42,233 bases of DNA from an uncultured delta proteobacterium (GCA_903894755.1 CAITRH010000488.1:1-42233); one strand, 5' to 3'. Counted from the stretch's first letter, positions 16,167-24,822 are shown. The notes: a model not told the origin generated them from the letters alone. Numbers and translations are program-made.

Positions 16167-17912
16167 CTACTTCTTGCGCACCGCGTTAGGATCTTCTTCC
16201 TCGACAATCTTGAACTCCACCCGGCGGTTCGCTGCCCGTCCCTTCTCCGTCGCATTGCTCTCGATAGGCGCGCTCAAACCAAACCCCTTGGACTCGACAC
16301 GCCCCTCTGCAACCCCCTGCTTGATCAGAAACGCCCGGACCGACGCAGCTCGACGCTCCGAAAGGCTCCTGTTGTGTGCCTCACCGCCCACGTTGTCCGT
16401 GTGCCCCTCTACTAGGATCTTCTTGATCCCAGGATTGGCCTTGAGCAGCTCCACCACCTCCTTGAGCATCGCAAAACTGTCAGGCAGGATAGTCGCGGAG
16501 TCGCTGCCAAAGTGCACCTGCTGGAGCACCCGAACTTTCCCCTCCTCAAGCCTGATGAACTGCGGACAGCCGTTCTTCTTCGGATCCGCATTGGGCGGAC
16601 CAGGCTCCCGTGGACAGGCATCCTGCGGATCCAAGATCCCGTCCTTGTCAAAGTCATCTTCAGGACACCCATCGCCATCCTCAATGCCATCCAAGTCCTC
16701 GGGAACATCAGGGCATTGGTCGTACCTGTCGGGAATCCCGTCGTGATCGCGGTCAAGCATAGGACACCCGTCGTTCGGGTCCGGCTCCTTGTGGTCCTCG
16801 GGTTCGTCGGGGCACGCGTCGATGCTGTCGGGGATCCCGTCCTCATCGCGGTCGCCATCCCCCTTTTCCCGGACCGCAATGCGCGGAGGGTCGCCAGGAG
16901 CGTTTGGTTTGCTGTCCTCCACCGGCACCGCAACGCCCACAGTGGCAAGGACTCGCAGGTCAGGAGCGCCGTACCCTCCGAGGATCATGGTCCCCGCACT
17001 GCCTCCAAGCCAGAAACCCTGACCTAACTTGACACGTGCCTCGCCGTTCCACTCGAGCGGGGTGTTCTGTTTGGTAAATACCGTGTTGCCCAGCACGTTG
17101 GGGTCGTTCTGAATCCCTGTTTGCCCAAAGAGGGTGCCGCCTATCCGCAGCTTGCTCCCCAATGGGACAAACGCCCCCACCGCCCAACGCCACTCGTTGC
17201 CAACCCCAAGGCCCGAGCCTCCGGTAGGGTCGTTGATCGAGTTGCGCGGACGGAAATGAATCCCCGTGTTGGCTACAAGATCGACAAAGCCCAGCGAGTA
17301 CTGCGCCGCTACAAGAACAAGAAGACTGAACCCACCGTCCCCGCCAAAGTTCGAATTGGTTCCGCTGGGCACGAACACGGAAAGCTGCGGCGCTATAGCA
17401 AAGGACCTCGAAAACGTCCGGTACGCAATGTAGCGAAGGTCGAGACGGGTATCTCCCACCGCAGGCCCGTCGGTGTTCGGAAACGTCGTGCGACGTTGCC
17501 CAGGCACAGGCCCCGTGATGTTGCCGTAGTCGGGATTCTGACCGATCTGAAGCCATGACACTGGAAGCGTCGCGGCAACCGTAAGCCGATCGAGGAGCTC
17601 GGTCCCTACGGTCATCACCGACGTTAGCTGGTGCTGCACCATGCCGCGCGGCGAACGAGCCAAGGTCCCTTGATCGACCGTGACCGAGCTCGTTTTGAGT
17701 GGATTGAGCGAGTACCCGTACCCCAGTTGCGCAAACACCAGAGGTTTTGCCTGCGTCACGGGGCGAAAGAGAACCATCCCGTCCTCCGGCCCCCCTGGCA
17801 CTTCGAGCCGATCCAGATGAAACGACGCTTGCTGCGCCGACGCTGCCCCCGCGTGAGCGAGCACTGCAAAAACCGCTGTCTTGAAACCACGTCGCCCGGT
17901 TATCTTTGCCAT
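16167..17912 (-). CDS. OmpA-family outer membrane protein with TSP3 repeats (second)
   Basis: 581 residues. A signal peptide (MAKITGRRGFKTAVFAVLAH, then cleavage near ASAQQ) precedes a putative beta-barrel of about 310 residues. TSP3 calcium-binding repeats follow (DRDEDGIPDSIDACPDEPED, DRDHDGIPDRYDQCP, DFDKDGILDPQDACP), then a C-terminal OmpA peptidoglycan-binding domain (VEGHTDNVGGEAHNRSLSE, then RAANRRVEFKIVEEED). Same architecture as 7606-9411 but diverged in the barrel. Start ATG 17912 is chosen for the signal peptide; the frame is open further upstream inside the next gene. Lies 25 bp downstream of the DUF2520 gene. Confidence 0.88.
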   Translation of the reverse strand: MAKITGRRGFKTAVFAVLAHAGAASAQQASFHLDRLEVPGGPEDGMVLFRPVTQAKPLVFAQLGYGYSLNPLKTSSVTVDQGTLARSPRGMVQHQLTSVMTVGTELLDRLTVAATLPVSWLQIGQNPDYGNITGPVPGQRRTTFPNTDGPAVGDTRLDLRYIAYRTFSRSFAIAPQLSVFVPSGTNSNFGGDGGFSLLVLVAAQYSLGFVDLVANTGIHFRPRNSINDPTGGSGLGVGNEWRWAVGAFVPLGSKLRIGGTLFGQTGIQNDPNVLGNTVFTKQNTPLEWNGEARVKLGQGFWLGGSAGTMILGGYGAPDLRVLATVGVAVPVEDSKPNAPGDPPRIAVREKGDGDRDEDGIPDSIDACPDEPEDHKEPDPNDGCPMLDRDHDGIPDRYDQCPDVPEDLDGIEDGDGCPEDDFDKDGILDPQDACPREPGPPNADPKKNGCPQFIRLEEGKVRVLQQVHFGSDSATILPDSFAMLKEVVELLKANPGIKKILVEGHTDNVGGEAHNRSLSERRAASVRAFLIKQGVAEGRVESKGFGLSAPIESNATEKGRAANRRVEFKIVEEEDPNAVRKK

Positions 17913-17937
17913 CACGGGCGACGAGGCTAGCACAAAC

Positions 17938-18780
17938 TCACGCGCCAACATCCATGAGCCACGCTTCGATGGCATCAAAGGCTTCCGAGGACGCGTCCCC
18001 CACCGCCCTCGCCAGCGGAACCTGCGCTCGCGCACTCGCCAGATACAACGGGATCGCCTCAGGACACTTCCTGCGCAACACCTCGAGGTGTTTTGCCAAG
18101 GCCGCGACATCCCCTCGACGTACCGGACCGGTCAGCGCATTGGGAAACCCCAAGGTAGCGACATTGTCCGCCACACTTCGCAGCAGCGGGCCAAGGAGCG
18201 CCGGAGCCACCTCGCGAGCCACTCCCGCTCCCACCAAAAGCTCGGCCCCCAGCGCCGCCAACGCCGCCGCACCGTTGGCTACCAGTCCTGCGGCTGCGTG
18301 ATATCCAACCGTGTCAAGCCCATCAAAGGTTCGAGGGATCATCCCAAGACGCAGCGTCAGCGCCCGAGCCCGCGATACCGCTGTCGAGTCCCCCTGCACA
18401 TGCACGTGGCCTCCTTCGAGCGTTGGCAGTTGTTCCAGCGACGCAAAGGAAATCATGGGATGCATCTGCGCGACTCCTGCACACACCCCCCGAAGTGGCG
18501 CAAGCACGTCGGCCCCCAGCGCCCCGGCAACATGGACACACACGCTCGTTTCTTCCACGAGGTGTCCATTGGCAAGACTCGCTGCGAGCGGCCCAAGCTC
18601 CCGGTCCCGCACGGCCAACACCACCACGTCGGCCTGCAGTGGAGTCGTGGGAAGTCCCGCGCGCGCTGGACGAAGCGTGACCTTTGCGTGCGTCTTTCGC
18701 AACGCCGACGCAAGGGCGCGTCCAACTTTACCTGCACCAAAAATGAATACCGAGAGCGATGGAGTAAGCTTAGGGTCCAT
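17938..18780 (-). CDS. DUF2520 / Rossmann-like NAD(P)-binding protein
   Basis: 280 residues. The N-terminus has a Rossmann dinucleotide-binding loop (VFIFGAGKVGRALASAL), followed by ADVVVLAVRDRELGPLAASL and HVAGALGADVL, as in ProC-like and F420-type reductases. The helical C-terminal half (HPMISFASLE, GYHAAAGLVANGAAALAALG, NALTGPVRRGD) matches DUF2520. It is a likely oxidoreductase of unknown substrate; relatives often sit near pantothenate genes, which are absent here. Start ATG 18780. The frame is open upstream through the 21-bp array, but those heptads (ISLDADG) are not part of the family. Confidence 0.85.
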   Translation of the reverse strand: MDPKLTPSLSVFIFGAGKVGRALASALRKTHAKVTLRPARAGLPTTPLQADVVVLAVRDRELGPLAASLANGHLVEETSVCVHVAGALGADVLAPLRGVCAGVAQMHPMISFASLEQLPTLEGGHVHVQGDSTAVSRARALTLRLGMIPRTFDGLDTVGYHAAAGLVANGAAALAALGAELLVGAGVAREVAPALLGPLLRSVADNVATLGFPNALTGPVRRGDVAALAKHLEVLRRKCPEAIPLYLASARAQVPLARAVGDASSEAFDAIEAWLMDVGA

Positions 18781-18804
18781 GTCGCCAAGCCTAACCCAAA
18801 TGCC

Positions 18805-19098
18805 GTCGGCATCAAGGCTAATTCCGTCGGCATCAAGGCTAATTCCGTCGGCATCAAGGCTAATTCCGTCGGCATCAAGGCTAATTCCGTCGGCATCAAG
18901 GCTAATGCCATCGGCATCAAGGCTAATTCCGTCGGTATCAAGGCTAATGCCATCGGCATCAAGGCTAATGCCATCGGCATCAAGACTAATGCCATCGGCA
19001 TCAAGGCTAATGCCGTCGGCATCAAGACTAATTCCGTCGGCATCAAGGCTAATTCCGTCGGCATCAAGGCTAATGGCGTCGGAATCAACGCTAATGCC
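18805..19098. repeat. 21-bp tandem array B, 14 units
   Basis: Fourteen clean units, each starting gtcggcatcaagg or atcggcatcaagg and ending taattcc or taatgcc, at exact 21-bp spacing (18805, 18826 and so on to 19078). Decayed copies flank it on both sides (18784 and 19099). Unlike array A the variants do not alternate. It fills the 387-bp gap between the divergent starts of the DUF2520 gene (18780) and the NFACT gene (19168), so it lies in both leaders. Two frames on each strand are open through it; one frame on each strand contains stops. Confidence 0.97.
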
Positions 19099-19167
19099 GT
19101 CCGCGACGCCTCTTTGAGCCAAACCGATATGGACAGAAGCCCCGACCCTAGGCAAGGTGGTCTCTCC

Positions 19168-20457
19168 ATGACCCAACGTTACGCAGGCGGCGTCGTTCAG
19201 CGCATTCGACTCCTTGGAACCCCGGAAAACATGGGAGTCCTCTTGTGGGTCCGGGTCCCTGGAGAGACCGCATACGTCTTCATCGCAAACGCAGGAGTCG
19301 GCCTTCTCGCGCGAGAGCAGACCCACGATCTTCGAGCCCAAGACGCCTCCCTTCGCAACCGCGAAACCTCTTGGCGCCAACGGTTCGAGGGGGCCCATGT
19401 CACCAGGCTTGCGACACGCTCGGTTTGCCTCGAAACACAAGAGGCTTCCTTTGCCCTGGTCGCCCGATCGCGCTCCGTGGAGCTTGTGAACGCTCTTCCC
19501 ACCGAACCCTGGGCCGAACACGCCGACCTGCTCACCCGCGGCTCGGACCTCGCCCAGCGCTTCGTTTGCAGCACCCTCGAAACAGAACGCGATACAGCGC
19601 GCCGCAGCCTTCGCAAGGCCATCGAACGCGTCGACCGACGTATTGCAGCCGTCTCCGGCGACCTTGCACGCATTGGCGACGTGAGCCGAAAGTCCGAGCA
19701 AGCCAAGCTTTTCGTTGCCGAGGCTTCCCGTGCCCCTCGAGGTCTCTCCAAACTGTGTGCAACCGACTGGTCGACGGGAGAACCTCATGTCATCGAGCTC
19801 CTGCTCGACCCGTCGCGCTCGGCCCGCGAGCAACTCGACGCTGTCTTTCGTCGTGCCAAGCGCCTCAAGGAAGGGGCCCGCTTTGCCCAGATCAGACTCG
19901 ACGCCGCCCAGCAGCTCCGCTCCAACCTCGACACGCTGGCAATGACCACAGAAGGCGCGTCCTTGGAGACCTTGCAGGAGCTCGAAAAGACTGCGCGCGC
20001 CTTGGCCCCTCAGGACTTCCGTCGCGTCGAGGCCCCTTCGGTTGCTCGCAAGACTCCTACAGTCAAGGGGCCAGGACGGCTCTTTCGCGCTGGGGACGGC
20101 GGTGTGGTTTGGGTGGGACGGGGCGCAGAGCACAACGACGAGCTCACGTTTCACGTTGCCAAGCCGCACTACCTCTGGTTGCACGCCAAAGGATTCGGTG
20201 GAGCCCATGTCCTCGTGCCGCTCGACAAAGGAGCCTCCTGTCCCGCCGAGCGTCTGGTCGACGCAGCCCACCTGGCCGCACACTTTTCCGACGCACGGAG
20301 CGCAGCGCTGGTTGAAGTGCAGTACACTCCTCGGCGCTACCTTCGAAAGCCACGTGGAACCGCTCCTGGGCTCGTGGTGGTCGACCGGGAAAAAGTGATG
20401 ATCCTGCGTTTCGACCCCGCCAGGTTGGCTGCGTTGCTCGCCCGTGAGGAAGCGTAG
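19168..20457 (+). CDS. NFACT/RqcH-family protein
   Basis: 429 residues. The C-terminal NFACT-R (DUF814) domain is clear: HNDELTFHVAKPHYLWLHAK, then LVDAAHLAAHFSDARSAALV, the VQYTPRRYLRKPRGTAPGLV segment and a final strand. A central charged coiled coil (ETERDTARRSLRKAIERVDR) and a shortened NFACT-N region (VVQRIRLLG, VRVPGETAYVFIA) precede it. The family includes RqcH/Rqc2/FbpA, which in ribosome quality control binds tRNA and the 50S subunit to add C-terminal alanine tails to stalled peptides. Shorter than the usual 550 residues, mainly at the N-terminus. Start ATG 19168; ATG 19129 is possible. Confidence 0.85.
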   Translation: MTQRYAGGVVQRIRLLGTPENMGVLLWVRVPGETAYVFIANAGVGLLAREQTHDLRAQDASLRNRETSWRQRFEGAHVTRLATRSVCLETQEASFALVARSRSVELVNALPTEPWAEHADLLTRGSDLAQRFVCSTLETERDTARRSLRKAIERVDRRIAAVSGDLARIGDVSRKSEQAKLFVAEASRAPRGLSKLCATDWSTGEPHVIELLLDPSRSAREQLDAVFRRAKRLKEGARFAQIRLDAAQQLRSNLDTLAMTTEGASLETLQELEKTARALAPQDFRRVEAPSVARKTPTVKGPGRLFRAGDGGVVWVGRGAEHNDELTFHVAKPHYLWLHAKGFGGAHVLVPLDKGASCPAERLVDAAHLAAHFSDARSAALVEVQYTPRRYLRKPRGTAPGLVVVDREKVMILRFDPARLAALLAREEA

Positions 20458-20508
20458 GTCGGTCCCGAGAAGTCCGACGTCCACCTTTCGAGAAACTCGA
20501 CAAGGGGC

Positions 20509-20536
20509 TTGACGCGTCTGGTTTCCGCACTAATGC
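20509..20536 (+). promoter_or_regulatory. Possible sigma-70 promoter before marR
   Basis: TTGACG at 20509-20514, then 16 bases, then TAATGC at 20531-20536, which is 62 bp before the marR start. An imperfect inverted repeat (ctaatgc ... gctaag, 20530-20547) overlaps the -10 region and could be a MarR autoregulatory operator. Weak evidence from consensus match only. Confidence 0.35.
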
Positions 20537-20598
20537 TTCGTGTGCTAAGTGTTTTCACCGGCTCGGAGGGGGATTTCTTTGTCGGGAGCCGTGAGGTT

Positions 20599-21120
20599 AT
20601 GCGCGTGGTGAACCCCATATCCCCTGCCGTCAAGGCGGAGATTGATCAAATTCTTGAAGCGATCATTTACCTCTATACAGAGAGCCGGCGGATCACAAAA
20701 GAGGTCGCGCGCCGTGCGAACCTCACGGGGCCTCAGCTCACGGTGGTCAAGCTACTGGAGCACCTGGGGAGTCTGTCCCTTACGGAGCTCTCGGAGAAAA
20801 TCCGGTCGCAAAACAGTACGGTGACAGGGATTATCGACCGCATGGAGCGAGAGGGCCTGGTTTCCAGGGCCCGTTCCCAGGAGGACCGTCGTGTCGTGCA
20901 CATTCACCTGACCGACAAGGGAGCCCAACTTGCCCTCGAGGTTGCTGTCGAGCCTATGGAGATCTTCCGAGCCGCCATCGAAGACCTCACGCCCACCGAA
21001 ACCAAAGAGCTAATGAAAATACTTACGAAAATTGCCAAGCGTGTCCAACGAGCCGTGGCAACGGCAACAGAACGCTCGGTGAAACCCACAGACAGCAAAT
21101 CAAAGGAGCCAACTTCATGA
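20599..21120 (+). CDS. MarR-family transcriptional regulator
   Basis: 173 residues. Winged helix-turn-helix core of MarR proteins: LTGPQLTVVKLLEHLGSLSL, TELSEKIRSQNSTVTGIID, RMEREGLVSRARSQEDRRVV, HIHLTDKGAQL. It probably senses an aromatic or acyl-CoA ligand and controls the downstream catabolic genes. Start ATG 20599, with GTGAGG 5 to 8 bases upstream. Its stop overlaps the kce start (ATGA), so it heads a four-gene operon with kce, a crotonase and a carboxyltransferase. Confidence 0.9.
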   Translation: MRVVNPISPAVKAEIDQILEAIIYLYTESRRITKEVARRANLTGPQLTVVKLLEHLGSLSLTELSEKIRSQNSTVTGIIDRMEREGLVSRARSQEDRRVVHIHLTDKGAQLALEVAVEPMEIFRAAIEDLTPTETKELMKILTKIAKRVQRAVATATERSVKPTDSKSKEPTS

Positions 21121-21992
21121 CCGTCCGCGACCCCGATCTTTGTGTCATCACCTGCGCCGTCACTGGTGTTCTTGCCAACCGCAAACAATGTGTTGGTATC
21201 CCCTATACCCCCACGGAGATTGCCGATGAATGCAAACGTGCCTACGACGCAGGTGCGGCTGTCGTGCATATCCATGCTCGCAACGACGACGGTTCCCCAA
21301 CGTTCAGCCCTCCTGTTTTTGCCCAGATCAAACAAGAGGTGCGCAAACGCTGTCCTATTATCCTCAACTTCTCCACCGGCACGATCCTCGAGGACGTCTC
21401 CGACCAAGCGCAGTACCTGCGGGAGTGCAAGCCGGAAATTGGCGCCCTCAACATGGGGACCATGAACTACTCGAAGTACTCGGAGAAGAGGAAAGACTTC
21501 GTGTTCGACATGGTGTTCCCCAACACCTACGGCAAGATCATCAAGCTGCTGACCGCCATGAACGACAGCAACATCAAACCGGAGCTCGAGTGCTTCGACA
21601 CAGGCCACACCCACGGGATCTGGCCGCTCCTCGACATGGGGATCCTCCGTCCGCCGCTGCAGTTCTCCTTCATTCTCAACGTGCTCGGAGGGATCCCCCC
21701 CACTGTCGAGAGCCTCCAGCTTCAAAGCAAGATCATGCCTGCGGGGAGCGAATGGGAGGTCATTGGCATTGGACGATGCGGGTGGCGCATGATTGGCGCT
21801 GCCCTCGCCCTTGGTGGGAACATTCGAGCTGGCCTTGAAGACAACCTCTACTTACCCAATGGCGACATGGCGACGTCCAATGGTCAGCTCATCGAGGTTG
21901 CGGCCCGCATGGTACGCGATGTGGGGCGCAAAGTTGCTACAGTGGAACAGGCAAGGGAAATCCTAAGCTTGGAAGGGAAGGGGGCGCAGTGA
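21117..21992 (+). CDS. kce: Beta-keto acid cleavage enzyme (Kce/BKACE family)
   Basis: 291 residues of the BKACE superfamily (DUF849). Prototype Kce cleaves (S)-5-amino-3-oxohexanoate with acetyl-CoA to acetoacetate plus L-3-aminobutyryl-CoA in lysine fermentation. Seen: CVITCAVTG near the N-terminus, zinc-ligand pair HIHARN (His51, His53), ILNFSTG, FDTGHTHG and the downstream acidic ligand in GSEWEVIGIGRCGWRM. The superfamily also has members acting on other beta-keto acids, so the substrate is not certain. A good ribosome site (aaaggag) precedes ATG 21117. Its stop overlaps the next start (GTGA). Confidence 0.85.
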   Translation: MTVRDPDLCVITCAVTGVLANRKQCVGIPYTPTEIADECKRAYDAGAAVVHIHARNDDGSPTFSPPVFAQIKQEVRKRCPIILNFSTGTILEDVSDQAQYLRECKPEIGALNMGTMNYSKYSEKRKDFVFDMVFPNTYGKIIKLLTAMNDSNIKPELECFDTGHTHGIWPLLDMGILRPPLQFSFILNVLGGIPPTVESLQLQSKIMPAGSEWEVIGIGRCGWRMIGAALALGGNIRAGLEDNLYLPNGDMATSNGQLIEVAARMVRDVGRKVATVEQAREILSLEGKGAQ

Positions 21993-22774
21993 CCGAACGC
22001 AGTTATCGTCGGATCCGCGTGGTGCCGTCAGGTCCGGTGACAACGGTATTCCTGTCGTATCCCGAGCGGCGCAACGCCATGGGACCTGTGATGGTCAACG
22101 AGCTCTTGTGGGCGCTCGACGATGCGCACAACGCCCCTGAGGTCCGTGTGATCGTGCTCACGGGCGAGGGGAAAGCGTTCTGCGCGGGCGGCGACTTCGC
22201 TCAGATGTCTGGGTCTTCTGATGGACCAACGTTGGCGCCCAAAGGGGACTACGCGGATCTCTTGCTGGCCTTGACCCGCACTGAAAAGCCTGTCATCGCC
22301 AAAGTCAACGGAGTCGCCATGGGAGGAGGACTCGGCTTGGTAGCAGCGTCCACGTTTGCCATAGCCTCGACAGAGGCCACCTTGGGGACCCCCGAGATCA
22401 ACGTGGGGCTCTTTCCAATGATGATCATGGCAGTCCTTGGGCGACTGGTTCCCAAGCGCAAGCTGCTACAGATGATGCTTCTTGGCGAGAAGCTGACCGC
22501 CGACCAGGCCCTCAAACTTGGACTCCTGGGCGAGGTCGTGGCGCCATCCGATCTGGACGCAGCGGTGGGACGGCTTGCCGATGCTCTGGTGTCCAAGAGT
22601 CCCATGACTCTTTCTCTTGGACTCAAAGCCTTTGCCGACCAGGAGGATCTGGATCTGGCAAAGGCGCTTCCTTTGCTTCGCGAGCGTCTTGCATCGTGTC
22701 TTGCGACGGACGACGCGAGCGAGGGACTTATGGCTTTTCTCGAAAAACGACAGCCCCGATGGACGGGCAAGTAG
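21989..22774 (+). CDS. Crotonase-family protein lacking one catalytic Glu
   Basis: 261 residues, GTG start at 21989 overlapping the kce stop. Crotonase fold: VIVLTGEGKAFCAGGDFAQM (oxyanion hole) and TPEINVGLFPMM (second Glu, residue 136) are intact. The first catalytic position reads GGGLGLVAAS, with Gly116 where the hydratase at 9439 has Glu115. A standard two-glutamate hydratase mechanism is therefore unlikely; an isomerase, decarboxylase or methylglutaconyl-CoA-type hydratase role is possible. Cytoplasmic; it sits between kce and a carboxyltransferase, suggesting it handles a carboxylated or branched acyl-CoA. Confidence 0.85.
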   Translation: MTERSYRRIRVVPSGPVTTVFLSYPERRNAMGPVMVNELLWALDDAHNAPEVRVIVLTGEGKAFCAGGDFAQMSGSSDGPTLAPKGDYADLLLALTRTEKPVIAKVNGVAMGGGLGLVAASTFAIASTEATLGTPEINVGLFPMMIMAVLGRLVPKRKLLQMMLLGEKLTADQALKLGLLGEVVAPSDLDAAVGRLADALVSKSPMTLSLGLKAFADQEDLDLAKALPLLRERLASCLATDDASEGLMAFLEKRQPRWTGK

Positions 22775-22789
22775 GAATTGGAGTTTGCT

Positions 22790-24361
22790 ATGTCGAATAT
22801 GCGTGAGCTCGTTGCGGACCTCGAGGCTCGTATTGCCGAAACCCGCAAAATGGGGGGAGAAGACAAACTGGCCAAGCAGCGTGCGCGTGGCAAGATGAAC
22901 GCCCGCGAGCGTATGAGTGCGCTCTTCGACGGCGGGGTGTACTTTGAGGTGGGGGCCCATGGGACCGCCATGGGAATGGGGGCTGGCCCGGACGGAAAGG
23001 ACAAACCGCCTGCCGACGCAGTGGTTTGCGGCTTCGGAAAAGTGGAAGGTCGAACCGTGTGTGCAGCGTCCTACGACTTCACGGTCAAAGGGGGAAGCAT
23101 TGGATACACTGGTGAGGAGAAGGTCACGCGGCTTCGACAGATGGCGCTGCGCGGACGGTGGCCCATTGTGTGGTTCATCGACTCGGGAGGCGCTCGTATC
23201 GATCCAGGTTCGAGCCATCCTGACCAGATTTCTCTCTTTGCAGGCTCGGGACACCTGTTTCGAGAGCAGGTGCACATGAGCGGTGTGGTCCCACAAGTGG
23301 CCGCGATGGTGGGGCCTGGAGCCGCAGGAACTGCCTATATCCCTGGTCTTGCCGACTATGTCCCCATGGTCAAGGACATTGGAAGTCTAGCGCTCGGGGG
23401 GCCTTCGCTGGTCAAGGCAGTGACGGGGCAGGACATTACAGAACAAGAGCTTGGCGGCTCGAAGGTTCACAGCGAGGTCAGCGGAGTGGGGGACGGGGAA
23501 TTCCCGAACGACCTGGCCTGCATTGCGGCAATGAAGAAGTACCTGTCGTATTTCCCGTCGAACTGCGAGGAGGAGCCCCCGGTGGTCCCTTGTGATGACC
23601 CGGTGGATCGACGCGAAGAGGCGCTCCTCGACCTCCTTCCAGAGTCGACGCGACGGGCCTACGACATGTACAAGCTGATCAAGGCTATTGTCGACCACGG
23701 GGATTTCCTTGATATCAAGCCGCGCTGGGCACGGAGCATCATCACCTGCCTTGCACGCATTGGCGGGCGAAGTGTCGGGATCGTGGCGAATCAACCCAAT
23801 CACATGGGGGGCATCCTCGATGTGGACTCGGCCGACAAGGCTGCACGCTTTGTCCAGATCTGCGACGCGTTCAATGTTCCCCTGTTGTTTCTGCAGGACG
23901 TGCCCGGGTTCATGGTGGGGAGCAAGGTGGAGCACGCGGGGATCATCCGGCATGGCGCCAAGATGCTTCATGCGATGGCGGCGGCGACGGTCCCGAAGAT
24001 CACTGTGGTGGTACGAAAGGCCTACGGCGCGGGGTACTTTGTGATGTGCGGGCGCGCCTTTGAGCCCGACTTGATCGTGGGCTGGCCGACTGGGGAGATC
24101 TCGGTGATGGGGGCCGAGGGGATGGTGGGCATTGCAGCGAAGAAGCTGTTTGGGGATATGGAGCCAACGCCCGAGGCTAAGAAGATGATTGTGGACCAGA
24201 TCCAGAAGAACATCGACGTGTACAAGGTGGCCGGCTGGGGACTGATCGATGATGTCATCGATCCGCGCGACACGAGGAAGGTGATCGCAGCGGCACTCGA
24301 GCTGAGTCGGCACAAGCGGGTGGAACGTCCGTTCAAGCGGCGCGGGATTGTGCCGGTGTAG
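22790..24361 (+). CDS. Acyl-CoA carboxylase carboxyltransferase (beta) subunit
   Basis: 523 residues. Two crotonase-like carboxyltransferase halves: the first with GGSIGYTGEEKVTRLR, FIDSGGARI and GAAGTAYIPGLADYVPM; the second with NQPNHMGGILDVDSADKAAR, FLQDVPGFMVGSKVEHAGII and RKAYGAGYFVMCGRAF, then WPTGEISVMGAEGMVGI. It transfers carboxyl from carboxybiotin to an acyl-CoA. Motifs are intermediate between propionyl-CoA and methylcrotonyl-CoA carboxylase beta subunits, so the acyl-CoA is not assigned. No biotin carboxylase/BCCP gene is in the window. ATG 22790 follows GGAG at 22779. Last gene of the marR operon. Confidence 0.88.
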   Translation: MSNMRELVADLEARIAETRKMGGEDKLAKQRARGKMNARERMSALFDGGVYFEVGAHGTAMGMGAGPDGKDKPPADAVVCGFGKVEGRTVCAASYDFTVKGGSIGYTGEEKVTRLRQMALRGRWPIVWFIDSGGARIDPGSSHPDQISLFAGSGHLFREQVHMSGVVPQVAAMVGPGAAGTAYIPGLADYVPMVKDIGSLALGGPSLVKAVTGQDITEQELGGSKVHSEVSGVGDGEFPNDLACIAAMKKYLSYFPSNCEEEPPVVPCDDPVDRREEALLDLLPESTRRAYDMYKLIKAIVDHGDFLDIKPRWARSIITCLARIGGRSVGIVANQPNHMGGILDVDSADKAARFVQICDAFNVPLLFLQDVPGFMVGSKVEHAGIIRHGAKMLHAMAAATVPKITVVVRKAYGAGYFVMCGRAFEPDLIVGWPTGEISVMGAEGMVGIAAKKLFGDMEPTPEAKKMIVDQIQKNIDVYKVAGWGLIDDVIDPRDTRKVIAAALELSRHKRVERPFKRRGIVPV

Positions 24362-24414
24362 CCTCTTCAGGGGGCCAGGAGCTCTTTGGCCTGCGTCACG
24401 GCGAGGAGCTACGA

Positions 24415-24735
24415 GATCTCCCGCGGAAGTCGCCGCGGGATCGCTTGCAACCACTAGATCTCCCGCGGAAGTCACCGCGGGATCGCTTGCAACCACTAGA
24501 TCTCCCGCGGAAGTCACCGCGCAAGCGCTTGCAACCACAAGATCTCCCGCGGAAGTCGCCGCGCAAGCGCTTGCGCGACGATGGCGGCCGCGGAAGTCGC
24601 CGCGCAAGCGATCCCGCGGCGACGGCGGCGGCGGAAGTCGCCGTGTCATCCCCTGAGGCAGCGGTTTCCTGAAAGGCCCCTCGCGTGTCGCGGCCCTCCG
24701 CGGCGACTTCGGCGACAGAAGTCGTCCCAGCGGGT
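24415..24735. repeat. 42-bp (2 x 21) hairpin array C
   Basis: The marker gaagtc recurs at 24426, 24468, 24510 and 24552 (42-bp steps), then 24593 and 24634 (41), and again at 24718, which is 84 bp on. Each clean unit begins gatct and contains CCCGCGG-aagtcg-CCGCGGG, a perfect 7-bp inverted repeat (partly altered to accgcgcaagcg in later units), then gcttgcaaccac. The array fills the 461-bp gap between the carboxyltransferase and acyltransferase stops. I see nothing else in this gap. The tandem units could form serial hairpins in RNA from either strand. Confidence 0.93.
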
Positions 24736-24822
24736 CCCGCCGCGGCTTCTCCTGCGGAGGATCTTACCGTGCGATGCGCTCAGGACCGTAGTCTAGTCTT
24801 GGGTCCAGGGGGGACGCAGCTG

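Noticed and set aside
17938-20484. An 848-codon minus frame and an 858-codon plus frame through array B
   Set aside because: Family similarity begins only at the ATGs at 18780 and 19168; the extensions are array heptads and antisense of real genes.
24348-24672. Two plus frames of repeated Pro/Arg/Lys or Ala/Glu/Val peptides in array C
   Set aside because: 14-residue periodicity follows from the 42-bp DNA repeat; several frames are open and none has a ribosome site.
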